Origin: Luteibacter rhizovicinus DSM 16549
GTDB taxonomy: Bacteria; Pseudomonadota; Gammaproteobacteria; Xanthomonadales; Rhodanobacteraceae
Length of the DNA stretch: 64,000 nt
Direction: 5' to 3'
Assembly: GCF_001887595.1 (NCBI RefSeq)
Contig: NZ_CP017480.1
Span: forward strand, 2,756,001 to 2,820,000
In this document: positions 54,067 through 63,937 of the stretch, one piece after another
How positions within the stretch are numbered: the stretch's first letter is position 1
How the letters are laid out: each line of letters starts with the position of its first letter
Made by a program: the position numbers and the translations under genes
Notes under the pieces: model-generated
Databases searched by the model: none
Seen by the model: the letters and a program-made list of their open reading frames with translations, nothing else
What the model was told of the DNA's origin: nothing

Positions 54067-55905
54067 ATGGCAAGTCATGTTCGCTTGAAACTCCTGGTCG
54101 CTTCGCTGGCCGTCGCCACCTGTTCCGTCGCTTCGGCGGCTACCGAACAGGCGCTGCGCGCGCAGAGTCTGGGAGCCATCCCCGCCAGCCAGCTGGCCGC
54201 AAAGCTCGGCCTCTCCGCCGATAACGCCTTCGTCGCCAGGAACGCGCTACCGACCGTCAGGGGTACGCAGACCGTTCGCATGCAGCAGACCTTCAAGGGC
54301 GTGCCTGTCTTCGGCCGGAGTATCGCCGTGGAGCAGGATGCCCAGGGTAACTCGCTGGTCGCCAACGGGGTGGTCACGTCCGATCTGCAGGTCGACCTGG
54401 CGTCGGTGACGCCGAAGATCGACGCGGCTCGCGCGGTGGCGCTGCTTGGCAAGCAGGCGACGGCACTGGCCGGTGCGGTGGCCAAACCCGAGAACGCCAA
54501 GGCGGATCTCTACGTCTATCCCGGTGATGGTGTCCCGGCACGCCTGGTTTACCTCACGTCGTTCTTCTCCGGAGGCGACCATCCGACGCGTCCCACGGCA
54601 CTGATCGACGCCAACACGGGCGCGATCATCGAGCAGTGGGATGGCCTGACCTATGCCGAAGTGAACGCCACCGGTCCTGGCGGCAATCAGAAGACCGGCC
54701 AGTACACCTGGGGTGCCGGCGGTAAACCCGCCTTGATCGTGACGCAGTCGGGTAACACCTGTACGGCGCAGAACACGAACGTGAAGACATACAACCTCAA
54801 CCACCTCACGTCCGGTGCCGGCACGTTGTGGAGTTTCACCTGTTTCAATTCCACCGGTGACGCGATCAACGGCGCCTACGGACCGATCAACGACGCCCAT
54901 CACTTCGGTGGCGTGGTGCACGACATGTACACCGCGTACACCGGTGCGGCACCGCTGAACCAGGTGCTGGTGATGAAGGTGCATTACGGTAACAGCTACG
55001 AAAATGCGTTCTGGGACGGCAGCTCGATGAACTTCGGCGACGGTGCCAACACGTTCTATCCGCTGGTGGCCCTGGACGTGACTTCCCACGAAATCAGCCA
55101 CGGTTACACCGAGCAGCATTCGAACCTGACCTATAGCGGCCAGTCCGGCGGCATGAACGAAGCCTATTCGGACATCGCCGGCGAAGCGGCCGAGTATTAC
55201 GACCGCGGCACCAATGACTTCCTCGTCGGTGCGGATATCGTCAAGGCCAGTGCCGGAATCGGCACCGCACTGCGTTACATGTGCAATCCGCCGCAGGACG
55301 GTGGCTCGATCGGCAACGCTTCCGATTACACCAGTGGCCTCGACGTGCATTACTCGTCCGGCGTCTACAACAAGGCCTTCTGCCTGCTGGCGAAGACGAC
55401 CGGTTGGGACACGGTGAAAGCCTTTAAGGTATTCGCTCGCGCGAACGCCTTGTACTGGACGGCGAGCTCCACGTTCAACAGTGGCTCGTGCGGCGTCGCC
55501 AGCGCGGCGACCGACCTGGGCTTCTCGGCCACGGATGTCGCCTCGGCGTTTACCGGCGTCGGCGTCACCTGCTCGACGGGTGGCGGCGGTGGTGGTGCCT
55601 TGACCAATGGCGTCGCCAAGACGGGGCTCGCCGGCAGCACCGGCCAGGAGCTCAGCTACACCGTGGTGGTCGCGGCTGGCGCCAAGAACCTCGTCATCGC
55701 CACGAGCGGCGGCACGGGTGACGCGGATCTCTACGTGAAGTTCGGTTCCGCTCCGACCACGTCGAGCTACAACTGCCGTCCGTACAAGGCAGGCAATGCC
55801 GAGTCGTGCACCTTCGCGACGACCCAGGCTGGCACGTACTACGTCAAGGTCCGCGGCTACTCCGCTTTCTCGGGTGTGTCGTTGAAGGCTACCTGGACGC
55901 CGTAA
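54067..55905 (+). CDS. Secreted M4-family (thermolysin/elastase-like) metalloprotease
   Basis: The 612-residue preproenzyme has a signal peptide (to ASA, about residue 24), an FTP/PepSY-type propeptide (to about 200), and the M4 catalytic domain. Zinc ligands are H341 and H345 in HEISH and E365 in NEAYSD, and the catalytic histidine is H428 in VHYSSGVYNKA. A C-terminal PPC domain (about 510-612) follows a GGGGG linker. It is vibriolysin/LasB-like. The ATG at 54067 follows the very strong ribosome site GGAGGAGGAA. The 232-base gap upstream holds the palindrome but no other gene. Confidence 0.93.
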   Translation: MASHVRLKLLVASLAVATCSVASAATEQALRAQSLGAIPASQLAAKLGLSADNAFVARNALPTVRGTQTVRMQQTFKGVPVFGRSIAVEQDAQGNSLVANGVVTSDLQVDLASVTPKIDAARAVALLGKQATALAGAVAKPENAKADLYVYPGDGVPARLVYLTSFFSGGDHPTRPTALIDANTGAIIEQWDGLTYAEVNATGPGGNQKTGQYTWGAGGKPALIVTQSGNTCTAQNTNVKTYNLNHLTSGAGTLWSFTCFNSTGDAINGAYGPINDAHHFGGVVHDMYTAYTGAAPLNQVLVMKVHYGNSYENAFWDGSSMNFGDGANTFYPLVALDVTSHEISHGYTEQHSNLTYSGQSGGMNEAYSDIAGEAAEYYDRGTNDFLVGADIVKASAGIGTALRYMCNPPQDGGSIGNASDYTSGLDVHYSSGVYNKAFCLLAKTTGWDTVKAFKVFARANALYWTASSTFNSGSCGVASAATDLGFSATDVASAFTGVGVTCSTGGGGGGALTNGVAKTGLAGSTGQELSYTVVVAAGAKNLVIATSGGTGDADLYVKFGSAPTTSSYNCRPYKAGNAESCTFATTQAGTYYVKVRGYSAFSGVSLKATWTP

Positions 55906-55928
55906 GCGTCTGATCGTGTGTTCCCTGA

Positions 55929-55956
55929 GGCCCGGCGGCGACGCCGGGCCTTCTTT
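55929..55956 (+). terminator. Intrinsic terminator after the M4 protease
   Basis: GGCCCGGCG-GCGA-CGCCGGGCC (55929-55950) is followed by TTCTTT, 24 bases after the stop. Confidence 0.85.
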
Positions 55957-56089
55957 GTGGGGAAAAACTGACGCAAGTCCGGCGTCATTCGCACGCGGGT
56001 AGTCGGGGCGTTGCGAATGTTTGTGATGGCAGGTGTCTTCTAGTTTGTTTCGACCGGCGCATCGAAGCGCTCTGTCGAAGGAAAGCGTC

Positions 56090-57457
56090 ATGTCGAAATG
56101 CTCGGGTTCGCCCCTTGCCGTCGTTGCCCTGTGCCTTTCGGTAAGCACGCCCGTCGTGGCCTCGGACGGAACGACGACCCGCTACATCGTCCACTTCGAG
56201 GACGTCCTGGTCGAGAAGGCCATGGCAGACGAGGCGGCGCCCGCCACGATGTCGCGCCCTTCGCCTTCGCCTTCGCCTTCGCCTTCGTGGCATCGGGGTC
56301 GTCTTGCGACGGGTGGTGAAGTCATGGAACTTACCGCCGCCGAGGCCGACGCCGTGGCGGCGTCGGCGGGTGTCGTCGCGGTTGAGGAAGATCGCATGGT
56401 CACCCCGGCGGGCGGCATCGTCGATTCGCTCTGGCGGCGCCAGTGGTATATGCACGATCCGAAGGTCGGTATCGATGCAACGGTCGCATGGGTCGATACG
56501 CGCGGCGACGGAGCGGTGGTCGCCGTATTGGATACGGGCATCACGGCGCACCCGGAATTCGACGGCCAGCTGCTTCCCGGCTACGACTTCATCACCGATG
56601 CGCAAGGGGCGCGCGATGGCGACGCGCGCGACGCCGACCCTACCGACGAGGGCGACTGGACCGAGCCTGGGGACTGCGGATCGAGCCGGAGTGAGCCTTC
56701 GACGTGGCATGGGACGCATGTCGCGGGCATCGTCGTCGCGAGGGCCGGCAATGTACAGGGTATCGTTGGCGTGGCACCCGAGGCCAAACTCGTCCCGGTG
56801 CGCGTCATGGGCCACTGTGGCGGCAGACTTTCCGATGTGGCGGATGCCATCGTGTGGGCTTCCGGCGGTGAAGTGGCCGGCATACCCAGCAGGCCCCCCG
56901 TCGACGTCATCAACCTCAGCCTGCGCCTGCACGGCGCCTGCGGCGTGGCCATGCGGCGCGCCATCGAACAGGCGCGCAGCCGGGGCACCGCCGTGGTGGC
57001 GGCCGCAGGTAACGATTCGATCCTGGCTTCCACCGTGTCGCCGGCAAATTGCCCGGGCGTCATTTCAGTCGCCGCGCTCAATCGCGACGGCGGCATGGCG
57101 TGGTACTCGAACTACGGCGACGGCGTCACGGTGGCCGCGCCGGGCGGCTCACTCGGGCAGTTCGGCAGCGACGACATCGTTTCGTCGGTCGACGCGGGCG
57201 CGCGTACCCGCCAACGGCCCATCTTCAAGTACTACGCGGGCACATCGATGGCGGCGCCACAGGTCGCCGGCCTGGTCGCGCTCATGCGGTCGGCCGATCC
57301 GCTCATCGGCGTGGACGAGATCACGACGCAGCTGGTCGACAACGCCAGGCCGCTGCCTGGTCCCTGCCCGAAAGGTTGCGGAGCAGGGCTGATCGATGCG
57401 GGAGCGACGGTCGACGCGGTGGTCGAGGATCGGGTGCTCCCCCGCCCCGGCACGTGA
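56090..57457 (+). CDS. Secreted S8-family subtilase
   Basis: The 455-residue protein has a signal peptide (to about residue 24), an I9-like propeptide and a subtilisin domain. The catalytic triad is D148 in VLDTGI, H207 in HGTHVAG and S386 in GTSMAAP, with the oxyanion asparagine N308. Six cysteines suggest disulfides in the mature enzyme. A Ser-Pro run (about 56-66) is encoded by a CCTTCG hexanucleotide repeat. AAGGAAA supports the ATG at 56090. It follows the M4 gene in tandem, with a terminator between. Confidence 0.92.
   Translation: MSKCSGSPLAVVALCLSVSTPVVASDGTTTRYIVHFEDVLVEKAMADEAAPATMSRPSPSPSPSPSWHRGRLATGGEVMELTAAEADAVAASAGVVAVEEDRMVTPAGGIVDSLWRRQWYMHDPKVGIDATVAWVDTRGDGAVVAVLDTGITAHPEFDGQLLPGYDFITDAQGARDGDARDADPTDEGDWTEPGDCGSSRSEPSTWHGTHVAGIVVARAGNVQGIVGVAPEAKLVPVRVMGHCGGRLSDVADAIVWASGGEVAGIPSRPPVDVINLSLRLHGACGVAMRRAIEQARSRGTAVVAAAGNDSILASTVSPANCPGVISVAALNRDGGMAWYSNYGDGVTVAAPGGSLGQFGSDDIVSSVDAGARTRQRPIFKYYAGTSMAAPQVAGLVALMRSADPLIGVDEITTQLVDNARPLPGPCPKGCGAGLIDAGATVDAVVEDRVLPRPGT
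56258..56287 (+). repeat. (CCTTCG)x5 coding microsatellite
   Basis: Five perfect tandem copies of CCTTCG encode the Ser-Pro run of the subtilase propeptide. The unit is six bases, so a change in copy number would lengthen or shorten the linker without breaking the frame. Confidence 0.9.
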
Positions 57458-57475
57458 ATGGCCGATCCGGGGGCG

Positions 57476-57961
57476 TCAAATCGCTTCGAAGCGATTCGCG
57501 TCGCGATTCTTGCGTACGGTGGCCGGGTCCCATACGCGGCCGTTCATGGCGATGTACACACCATCGTCCAGCGATTGCACCGCGCCGACGGCGCAGCCAA
57601 TGTTGAACACGGCGTCGGAGCCCTGGAAACGCGCTGGGTTCAATGCGCCGGTCAGGACGATGACCTTGCCGGGGATGCCAGCCAGCACGCGCGCCGTCTC
57701 GACCATCGTGTCGGTGCCGTGGGTGACCAGCACGTGGCGGTGCGGTTGGGCTTCGATCGTGCTGCGCATCAGCGTGCGATCTTCGTCCGTCACATGCAGG
57801 CTGTCCTTGCGCAGGATCGGAATCACGTCGAAGCGGAACGCGACGCCGAGCTGCTGGAGGATATCGGCGATCTGCGGGCTACCGATCTGGTAGTCCGATT
57901 TGTCGTCGAAGTAGACCTTGTCGATCGTGCCGCCGGTGGTAACGATGGTGAGCTGCTGCAT
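57476..57961 (-). CDS. Single-domain asparaginase-like protein
   Basis: The 161-residue protein contains only the N-terminal asparaginase domain: the first catalytic threonine in TTGGTID (about 8-14) and the second in HGTDTM (about 80-85). Full-length asparaginases are about 330 residues with a second domain. Nothing downstream in any frame looks like the lost half, and an intact single-domain subgroup exists, so I do not call it broken. Activity is uncertain. Its last codons lie in the perfect palindrome AATCGCTTC/GAAGCGATT (57479-57496). Confidence 0.8.
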   Translation of the reverse strand: MQQLTIVTTGGTIDKVYFDDKSDYQIGSPQIADILQQLGVAFRFDVIPILRKDSLHVTDEDRTLMRSTIEAQPHRHVLVTHGTDTMVETARVLAGIPGKVIVLTGALNPARFQGSDAVFNIGCAVGAVQSLDDGVYIAMNGRVWDPATVRKNRDANRFEAI

Positions 57962-57999
57962 GTCAGACCTGGGAAGCCGGGTAACGCGGGGCAGCCATT

Positions 58000-59667
58000 C
58001 TACCGCGTGACCGGGCCGGTCATGGGCAGTACGTCGGTCGCGAGCAGGATGTCCTCCTCGTTATCCGGCAGAGCCAGCCTGTCGAGGCCGCGAGCGATGA
58101 AGCGCCGGGCGGCTGCCGAGGCCCGTGTGTCGCCGCTCGCGCTCGACCATCCCGCCGAGCGCACCAGCAAGGCCGCCGCCATCGTGCGCGCCAGAGTGTA
58201 GGCGACGCCCCGCGCAGAGGCTTCGAGCGAGGCGCGGTCCGCGACGACGTCGCCGAGCAGGGCCTCGGTGGCGTCGAGGGCGACGTTGATCGGCGTCCGC
58301 TCGGCGGCGCCAGGATCCACCAGTGCATCGATGGCGACCCGCAACGGTGCGATGCCGGTGCTGCCGATGGCGCGCAGCATGTCGAGCGAGAGGACATTGG
58401 TCGTGCCCTCCCAGATGGCGTAGACCTGGGCATCGCGCAACAACTGCGGTAGGCCCGTGTCCTCGATGTAACCGGCGCCACCGAAGCATTCGAGCGCTTC
58501 GGAAACGACGCGGATCGATACTTTCGCCGTCCACAGCTTGGCCAGCGGCGTGAGCAGGCGAAGCAGGGCGGCCTCGTGCGCGGCGCCTTCTCCGTGCTCG
58601 GTGCGACCCAGCAACTCGGCGACGAAGAAGGTGAGCGAGAAGGCGGCTTCGAACTCGGCCTGCATGTCGGCCAGTGTGCGGGCATGTAGCGGATGGTCGA
58701 TCAGGCGCGCTCCGAACGCGCTGCGCCGTGTGGCGTAGTCGCGCGCGAGCGAAATGGCACGGGCCATGCTCGCCACGGCGCACACGGCGTTCCAGGTCCG
58801 GGTGACATTGAGCATCGGCGCGATCTGGCGCACGCCGTGGTCGAGGGATCCCACCGGCGTCGCGGGCAAACCGTCGAGATGGATCTCCGCCGTCGGCAGT
58901 TCATGGGTGCCGAGTTTCTTTTTCAGGCGATCGATCGTGATACCGCGCCATGCTCCCCGATCATCCCTGGTTTCCACGTAGAACAAGGCGAGTGCCGATG
59001 TGCCGTGACCCGCGCCGTCAGGCCGGGCCAGGGCCAGGGCGGCTTCGCCGACCACGGCCGAGCTGAACCACTTGCGGCCGTACAGGCGCCACTGGCCGTC
59101 GGCGTCCTGTCGGGCAACGGTTTCCGTGCGGCCGACATCGGAGCCGCCCGGCGTTTCGGTCATCCACTGTCCGGACAGCCAGAACGTCGCGGCATCTCGG
59201 CTGAGGAAATGCGGTAGCGCGCGTTCGATCAGTGCGCGGTTGCCCGAGGCGCGAATCGCCGTGGCGGCGCCGTCGGTCATGGCCAGCGGGCAGCAATAGA
59301 ACTCGCTGGCGATGTGATACAGGTAAACACGTGCGAACTCTTCCACGCGCGCCCAGGGCGACGCGTCATGACCGGAAGCGAGCACGGCATGGCGGGTGGT
59401 GACGCCGGGACCTTCTTCCCATGCGGGTGTGAGAGCGATGCGATCCACGCGGACGCCCCACGCATCCCACGAGGTGAGGATGGGTTCGGTGCGCGGTGTG
59501 CGGCCGCGTCGATCCCAGGCCATGACCGCGTAATCGCCGAGGGCGTCGAGGTCGGCACGGATCGCGTCGAGCCGTTCGGCGGGCAGGACACGGCCGAGCC
59601 ATGCGGTCAGTACACGGTCGTTGCGATAGGGGTGCGCCAGTCGAGGCGCGTCCTGCAGAAAAGCCAT
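58000..59667 (-). CDS. Acyl-CoA dehydrogenase, AidB-like
   Basis: The 555-residue flavoprotein resembles AidB-type acyl-CoA dehydrogenases. It has the FAD-binding GQWMTETPGGSDVGRTE (about 165-181), RAFGARL-type dimer-interface helices, and the C-terminal ECFGGAGYIEDTGLPQLLRDAQVYAIWEGTTNV stretch (about 400-432). AidB binds DNA and may counter alkylation; here catalysis on acyl-CoA is equally possible. GGAGAGGA upstream supports the ATG at 59667. It is probably monocistronic. Confidence 0.9.
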   Translation of the reverse strand: MAFLQDAPRLAHPYRNDRVLTAWLGRVLPAERLDAIRADLDALGDYAVMAWDRRGRTPRTEPILTSWDAWGVRVDRIALTPAWEEGPGVTTRHAVLASGHDASPWARVEEFARVYLYHIASEFYCCPLAMTDGAATAIRASGNRALIERALPHFLSRDAATFWLSGQWMTETPGGSDVGRTETVARQDADGQWRLYGRKWFSSAVVGEAALALARPDGAGHGTSALALFYVETRDDRGAWRGITIDRLKKKLGTHELPTAEIHLDGLPATPVGSLDHGVRQIAPMLNVTRTWNAVCAVASMARAISLARDYATRRSAFGARLIDHPLHARTLADMQAEFEAAFSLTFFVAELLGRTEHGEGAAHEAALLRLLTPLAKLWTAKVSIRVVSEALECFGGAGYIEDTGLPQLLRDAQVYAIWEGTTNVLSLDMLRAIGSTGIAPLRVAIDALVDPGAAERTPINVALDATEALLGDVVADRASLEASARGVAYTLARTMAAALLVRSAGWSSASGDTRASAAARRFIARGLDRLALPDNEEDILLATDVLPMTGPVTR

Positions 59668-59731
59668 CGTGGCATCCTCTCCGTCGGTCAGCGGGCCTAG
59701 CGTGCACCGATGACTTTGCAGAGTCCATCGA

Positions 59732-60738
<1,007 letters not shown>

Positions 60739-60750
60739 TTAAGGACAGAC

Positions 60751-62025
60751 ATGCCGCCGCTTCGCTTCGACCGCGACCGCGCCCTGAGCTTCACCCGCTT
60801 CACGTGGCTGCGCTTCGTCGACGATAAATGCTTCGAGACGGCCGGTGCGCTGTCGTACACGACGCTCGTCTCGCTCGTGCCGCTGACCGTTGCCGTGTTC
60901 GCCATTCTCTCGGCGTTCCCGGTGTTCGCCGAGTGGCGCGGCAGCCTGGCCAACTATGCGTTCCAGAACTTCGTGCCGGCCACGGGCATCAAGATCCAGG
61001 AGTACATGCTGGCCTTCGCCGACAAGGCCAGCCAGCTGACCGGCATCTCCATCCTGGTCATGCTGTTCAGCGCGGTGTCGATGATGATCAGCATTGAAGA
61101 CCGCATGAACCGCATCTGGCGGGTGCGCAAGCCGCGAGGGTGGACGTCGCGTCTTTTGCTCTACTGGGCGGCACTCACCCTCGGACCCATCCTCGTCGTC
61201 GGCAGCCTGGTGCTCACCTCGTACATCACCGCGTTCCCGATGCTGCATGCGGCCGCGGACCAGATCGCCACGCAGAGCCGTCTGCTCAATTTCCTGCCGT
61301 TCGTCATCACCTTCGTCACCCTGGTGCTGATGTACACCATGGTGCCCAACCGCCGGGTCGACTGGCGGCACGCCGGCATCGGTGCGCTGCTGGGCGCGAT
61401 CCTGTTCGAGATCGCGCGCTGGGGCTTCACGCTGTTCATCCGTAACGCGCCGACGTACGAAGAAATCTACGGCGCGCTCGCGGCGATCCCCATTTTCCTG
61501 CTGTGGATCTACCTCTCCTGGATCATCGTGATCCTCGGTGCGTCGATCGCCGCCTCGATTTCCGCGTTCGAATACACCATGCCGCAGGAAGCCTTGCCCG
61601 AAGGGGCGGAGTTCATCGGCTTGCTGGTGGTGCTGCAGCATTTCGTCGAGGCGCAGCGCGCCGGTGATAGCGTGGATCCCGCCACGGTTCGCGTCCGTGC
61701 CCCGTACCTGCCGTCGAGCGCGATCACCTGCTACTTCGACGATCTCCAGCGCGCGGACATGATCCAGCGCGGCGAAGCCGGTGGCTGGCTGCTCACCCGC
61801 AGCCTGGATTGCACCGAGCTGCTTCGCGTGTACCGTTGCACGTCGTATCGCCTGCCGCTGCATCCGCGCGAGCAGGTGGAACGCCTCGGCATCTATCTCC
61901 CCACCGAGCTGCTCGTGCTGCTCGATCACCTTGCCGCCGCGCTGGACGCGACGCTGGGTGCGCGGCTCGACCAGCTCTTTCCCCCCGCTGTCGTCAGTGT
62001 TTCCATCGAGGACTCTCCCGCATGA
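60751..62025 (+). CDS. YihY/UPF0761-family membrane protein
   Basis: The 424-residue protein has about six membrane helices in the first 285 residues, with family motifs ALSYTTLVSLVPLTVAVFAILS and EEIYGALAAIPIFLLWIYLSW. The C-terminal 130 residues form a soluble winged-helix-like domain found in the longer family members. It was once called RNase BN, which is now known to be wrong; the function is open. AGGA supports the ATG. It overlaps tlpA by four bases. Confidence 0.92.
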   Translation: MPPLRFDRDRALSFTRFTWLRFVDDKCFETAGALSYTTLVSLVPLTVAVFAILSAFPVFAEWRGSLANYAFQNFVPATGIKIQEYMLAFADKASQLTGISILVMLFSAVSMMISIEDRMNRIWRVRKPRGWTSRLLLYWAALTLGPILVVGSLVLTSYITAFPMLHAAADQIATQSRLLNFLPFVITFVTLVLMYTMVPNRRVDWRHAGIGALLGAILFEIARWGFTLFIRNAPTYEEIYGALAAIPIFLLWIYLSWIIVILGASIAASISAFEYTMPQEALPEGAEFIGLLVVLQHFVEAQRAGDSVDPATVRVRAPYLPSSAITCYFDDLQRADMIQRGEAGGWLLTRSLDCTELLRVYRCTSYRLPLHPREQVERLGIYLPTELLVLLDHLAAALDATLGARLDQLFPPAVVSVSIEDSPA

Positions 62026-62495
62026 TTCGCCGCTTTCTCGCCGTCGCTCTCGCCGCGCTCGTACTCACGGGTCCCGCGGTCGCTGTCGCGGCCGCCACGC
62101 CCGATCTGAAAGTCACCACCCTGGACGGCAAGCCGTTCGATCTCGCCGCGCAGCATGGCAAATGGGTGGTGGTTAACTACTGGGCTACCTGGTGTGTGCC
62201 GTGCATCAAGGAAATGCCGGATATCTCGGCGTTCGTGAAGAACCACAAGAACGTCACGGCGATCGGCCTCGCCTTCGAAGATACCGATGCGAAGGACATC
62301 CGTGCCTTCGTCGCCAAGCACCCCGTCGTGTACCCGATTGCCCAGGTCGACGTCATGGATCCGCCGAAAGCGTTCGAGGCGCCGAAGGGCCTGCCGACGA
62401 CGTACCTGATCGCACCGGACGGCACGGTGGCCAAGCGATTCGTCGGCCCCGTGACCGAGCAGAGCCTCGGCGAGGCCATCAGCAAGGGGAAATGA
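62022..62495 (+). CDS. TlpA-like periplasmic thiol-disulfide protein
   Basis: The 157-residue protein has a signal peptide (to AVAA, about residue 24) and a thioredoxin fold with the active site WCVPC (C58, C61) and cis-proline PTTYLI. TlpA/ResA-like proteins reduce disulfides, often for cytochrome c or copper-centre assembly. The ATG overlaps the YihY stop, so the genes are coupled. SCO1 and PCu(A)C lie close by on the other strand, which fits a copper-assembly role by context. Confidence 0.9.
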   Translation: MIRRFLAVALAALVLTGPAVAVAAATPDLKVTTLDGKPFDLAAQHGKWVVVNYWATWCVPCIKEMPDISAFVKNHKNVTAIGLAFEDTDAKDIRAFVAKHPVVYPIAQVDVMDPPKAFEAPKGLPTTYLIAPDGTVAKRFVGPVTEQSLGEAISKGK

Positions 62496-62496
62496 G

Positions 62497-62766
62497 ATGA
62501 AAGCCGCTCGCTTCATCGTCAGGGGAAAGGTGCAGGGCGTGTTCTTCCGTGCCTCGGCACGCGAGAAGGCGACGGCACTCAAACTCACCGGCCACGCCCG
62601 TAACCTGCTGGATGGCAGCGTCGAGGTGGTCGTCTACGGCGAGGCAGCGGCGATCGACCGGTTCGAAGTGTGGCTGCACGATGGCCCGGACTCGGCCGAG
62701 GTCAACGAGCTGTACCGCGAAGATCTCGGCGCGCACGACGCGCCGAGCGAATTCATTACCCGGTAG
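62497..62766 (+). CDS. acyP: Acylphosphatase
   Basis: The 89-residue enzyme hydrolyses acyl phosphates. The phosphate-binding loop GKVQGVFFR ends in the catalytic R18, and N36 in GHARN is the second catalytic residue. The length is typical. It starts one base after the tlpA stop and so belongs to the same operon. Confidence 0.94.
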   Translation: MKAARFIVRGKVQGVFFRASAREKATALKLTGHARNLLDGSVEVVVYGEAAAIDRFEVWLHDGPDSAEVNELYREDLGAHDAPSEFITR

Positions 62767-62778
62767 CGCCACCGCTTC

Positions 62779-62861
62779 TGTGGGAGCCGCTTCAGCGGCG
62801 ACCCCGCGGCAGCGGGGAAGGGTGCGGCAAGCACCCAATCGCCGATGAATCGGCTCCTACA
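62779..62861. repeat. Composite REP element between acyP and PCu(A)C
   Basis: An inverted copy (62779-62802, GCCGCTTCAGCGGC) followed by CCCGCGGCAGCGGG and a direct copy (62838-62861, GCCGATGAATCGGC) lie between convergent genes. The inner sequence is shared with the element at 48207. Confidence 0.8.
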
Positions 62862-62876
62862 AAGAGCCCGCGCGAC

Positions 62877-63323
62877 TTAGTCGGTCGGGCCGGACGCATT
62901 GGCGGGGCGCGCCAGCAAGGTGACGGGAAGCTTCCCGCCATCGGACAGCGCAAAGGTCACGACGATCTTGTCGCCCGGCTTCACCGGGTGTTTCGCCTCC
63001 ATCAGCATCACGTGGTAGCCGCCCGGCGAGAAGGCCAGCTTGCCCTTCGGCGGCAGCGGCACGCTGTCGACCATTTCCATGCGTCCCATGCCACCGTCGG
63101 TGCTGCTGCGATGGACCATGGCCTCGGCATAGTCCGGCGACGACGCACCGACGATCGACACCGCGCGATCGGACAGGTTCTCGAAGCTCACGTAGCCGCC
63201 CGCGGGCAAGCTTCCCGGCAGGACACGCAGCCAGCCATCGCTGGCCTTGACCGAAGGTGCGTCCGCGGCTTGTGCGGCGCCGGCAACGAGCATCACGGCG
63301 ATGGCGAGCGATCGGAAAGTCAC
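62877..63323 (-). CDS. Periplasmic copper chaperone PCu(A)C
   Basis: The 148-residue protein has a signal peptide (to AQA, about residue 19) and the copper motif H-x10-M-x21-H-x-M, met exactly by H71, M82, H104 and M106. It delivers Cu(I) to the CuA site of cytochrome oxidase with SCO1. The GTG start overlaps the sco1 stop (GTGA), which confirms co-expression. Confidence 0.94.
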   Translation of the reverse strand: MTFRSLAIAVMLVAGAAQAADAPSVKASDGWLRVLPGSLPAGGYVSFENLSDRAVSIVGASSPDYAEAMVHRSSTDGGMGRMEMVDSVPLPPKGKLAFSPGGYHVMLMEAKHPVKPGDKIVVTFALSDGGKLPVTLLARPANASGPTD

Positions 63324-63937
63324 GGTTGGGCTCCCAGTGAAGTGAGGAGGTGCAGGTCGTGCACCATGTCGTCCTGTGATGCGGAAGGCGTGGCCAGCAG
63401 GCGGGCCTTGCCCTCGGCATCGAAGAAATAGATGGCCGAGCTGTGGCTCACGTCGTAGGCACCATTGCCACGGTCCGGTTCGCGGGTGAAGGCGGAACGA
63501 TAGCGCTTGGCCAGCGCTTCGACGTCGGCGTCCGAACCGACCAGGCCGACGGCGCGCTTGTCGAAGGCGTTGACGTAGGCGTGCATGATCTCCGGCGTGT
63601 CGCGCTTGGGATCGACGCTGACGAACAGGATGCGGACCTTGTCGGCCGGCGGGCCAAGACGATCCAGGACCACGTGCAACTGGGTCAGTGTCAACGGGCA
63701 GACATCCGGGCAATGCGTGTAGCCGAAGTACATGAGGGTGACCTTGCCCTTGAAGTCGGCCCCGGTCACGGCCTTGCCGTTGTCATCGGTCAGCCGGAAG
63801 TCGAGGTCGGGCAGGTGGCCGGACACATCGGTCAGCCGCCACTCGGGTTGCGGCTGGCGCTGGCAAGCGCTCACGCCGACGAGGGCGATCAGGATCAGCA
63901 AGGCCCACAGGACCCGGCGGGAGAACAAGGGCTTCAT
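63320..63937 (-). CDS. SCO1/SenC copper-assembly lipoprotein
   Basis: The 205-residue protein has a lipobox ending at C25 (VSAC), then a thioredoxin fold with the copper ligands C76 and C80 in CPDVC and H165 in DVSHSSAIYF. SCO proteins reduce and load the CuA centre of cytochrome c oxidase. It is the first gene of a coupled pair with PCu(A)C. The last 63 bases of the window, upstream of this gene, show no further feature. Confidence 0.94.
   Translation of the reverse strand: MKPLFSRRVLWALLILIALVGVSACQRQPQPEWRLTDVSGHLPDLDFRLTDDNGKAVTGADFKGKVTLMYFGYTHCPDVCPLTLTQLHVVLDRLGPPADKVRILFVSVDPKRDTPEIMHAYVNAFDKRAVGLVGSDADVEALAKRYRSAFTREPDRGNGAYDVSHSSAIYFFDAEGKARLLATPSASQDDMVHDLHLLTSLGAQP

Noticed and set aside
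57476..57961. The short asparaginase as a pseudogene
   Set aside because: The frame has a proper start and stop and both catalytic motifs, and no remnant of the second domain follows it.
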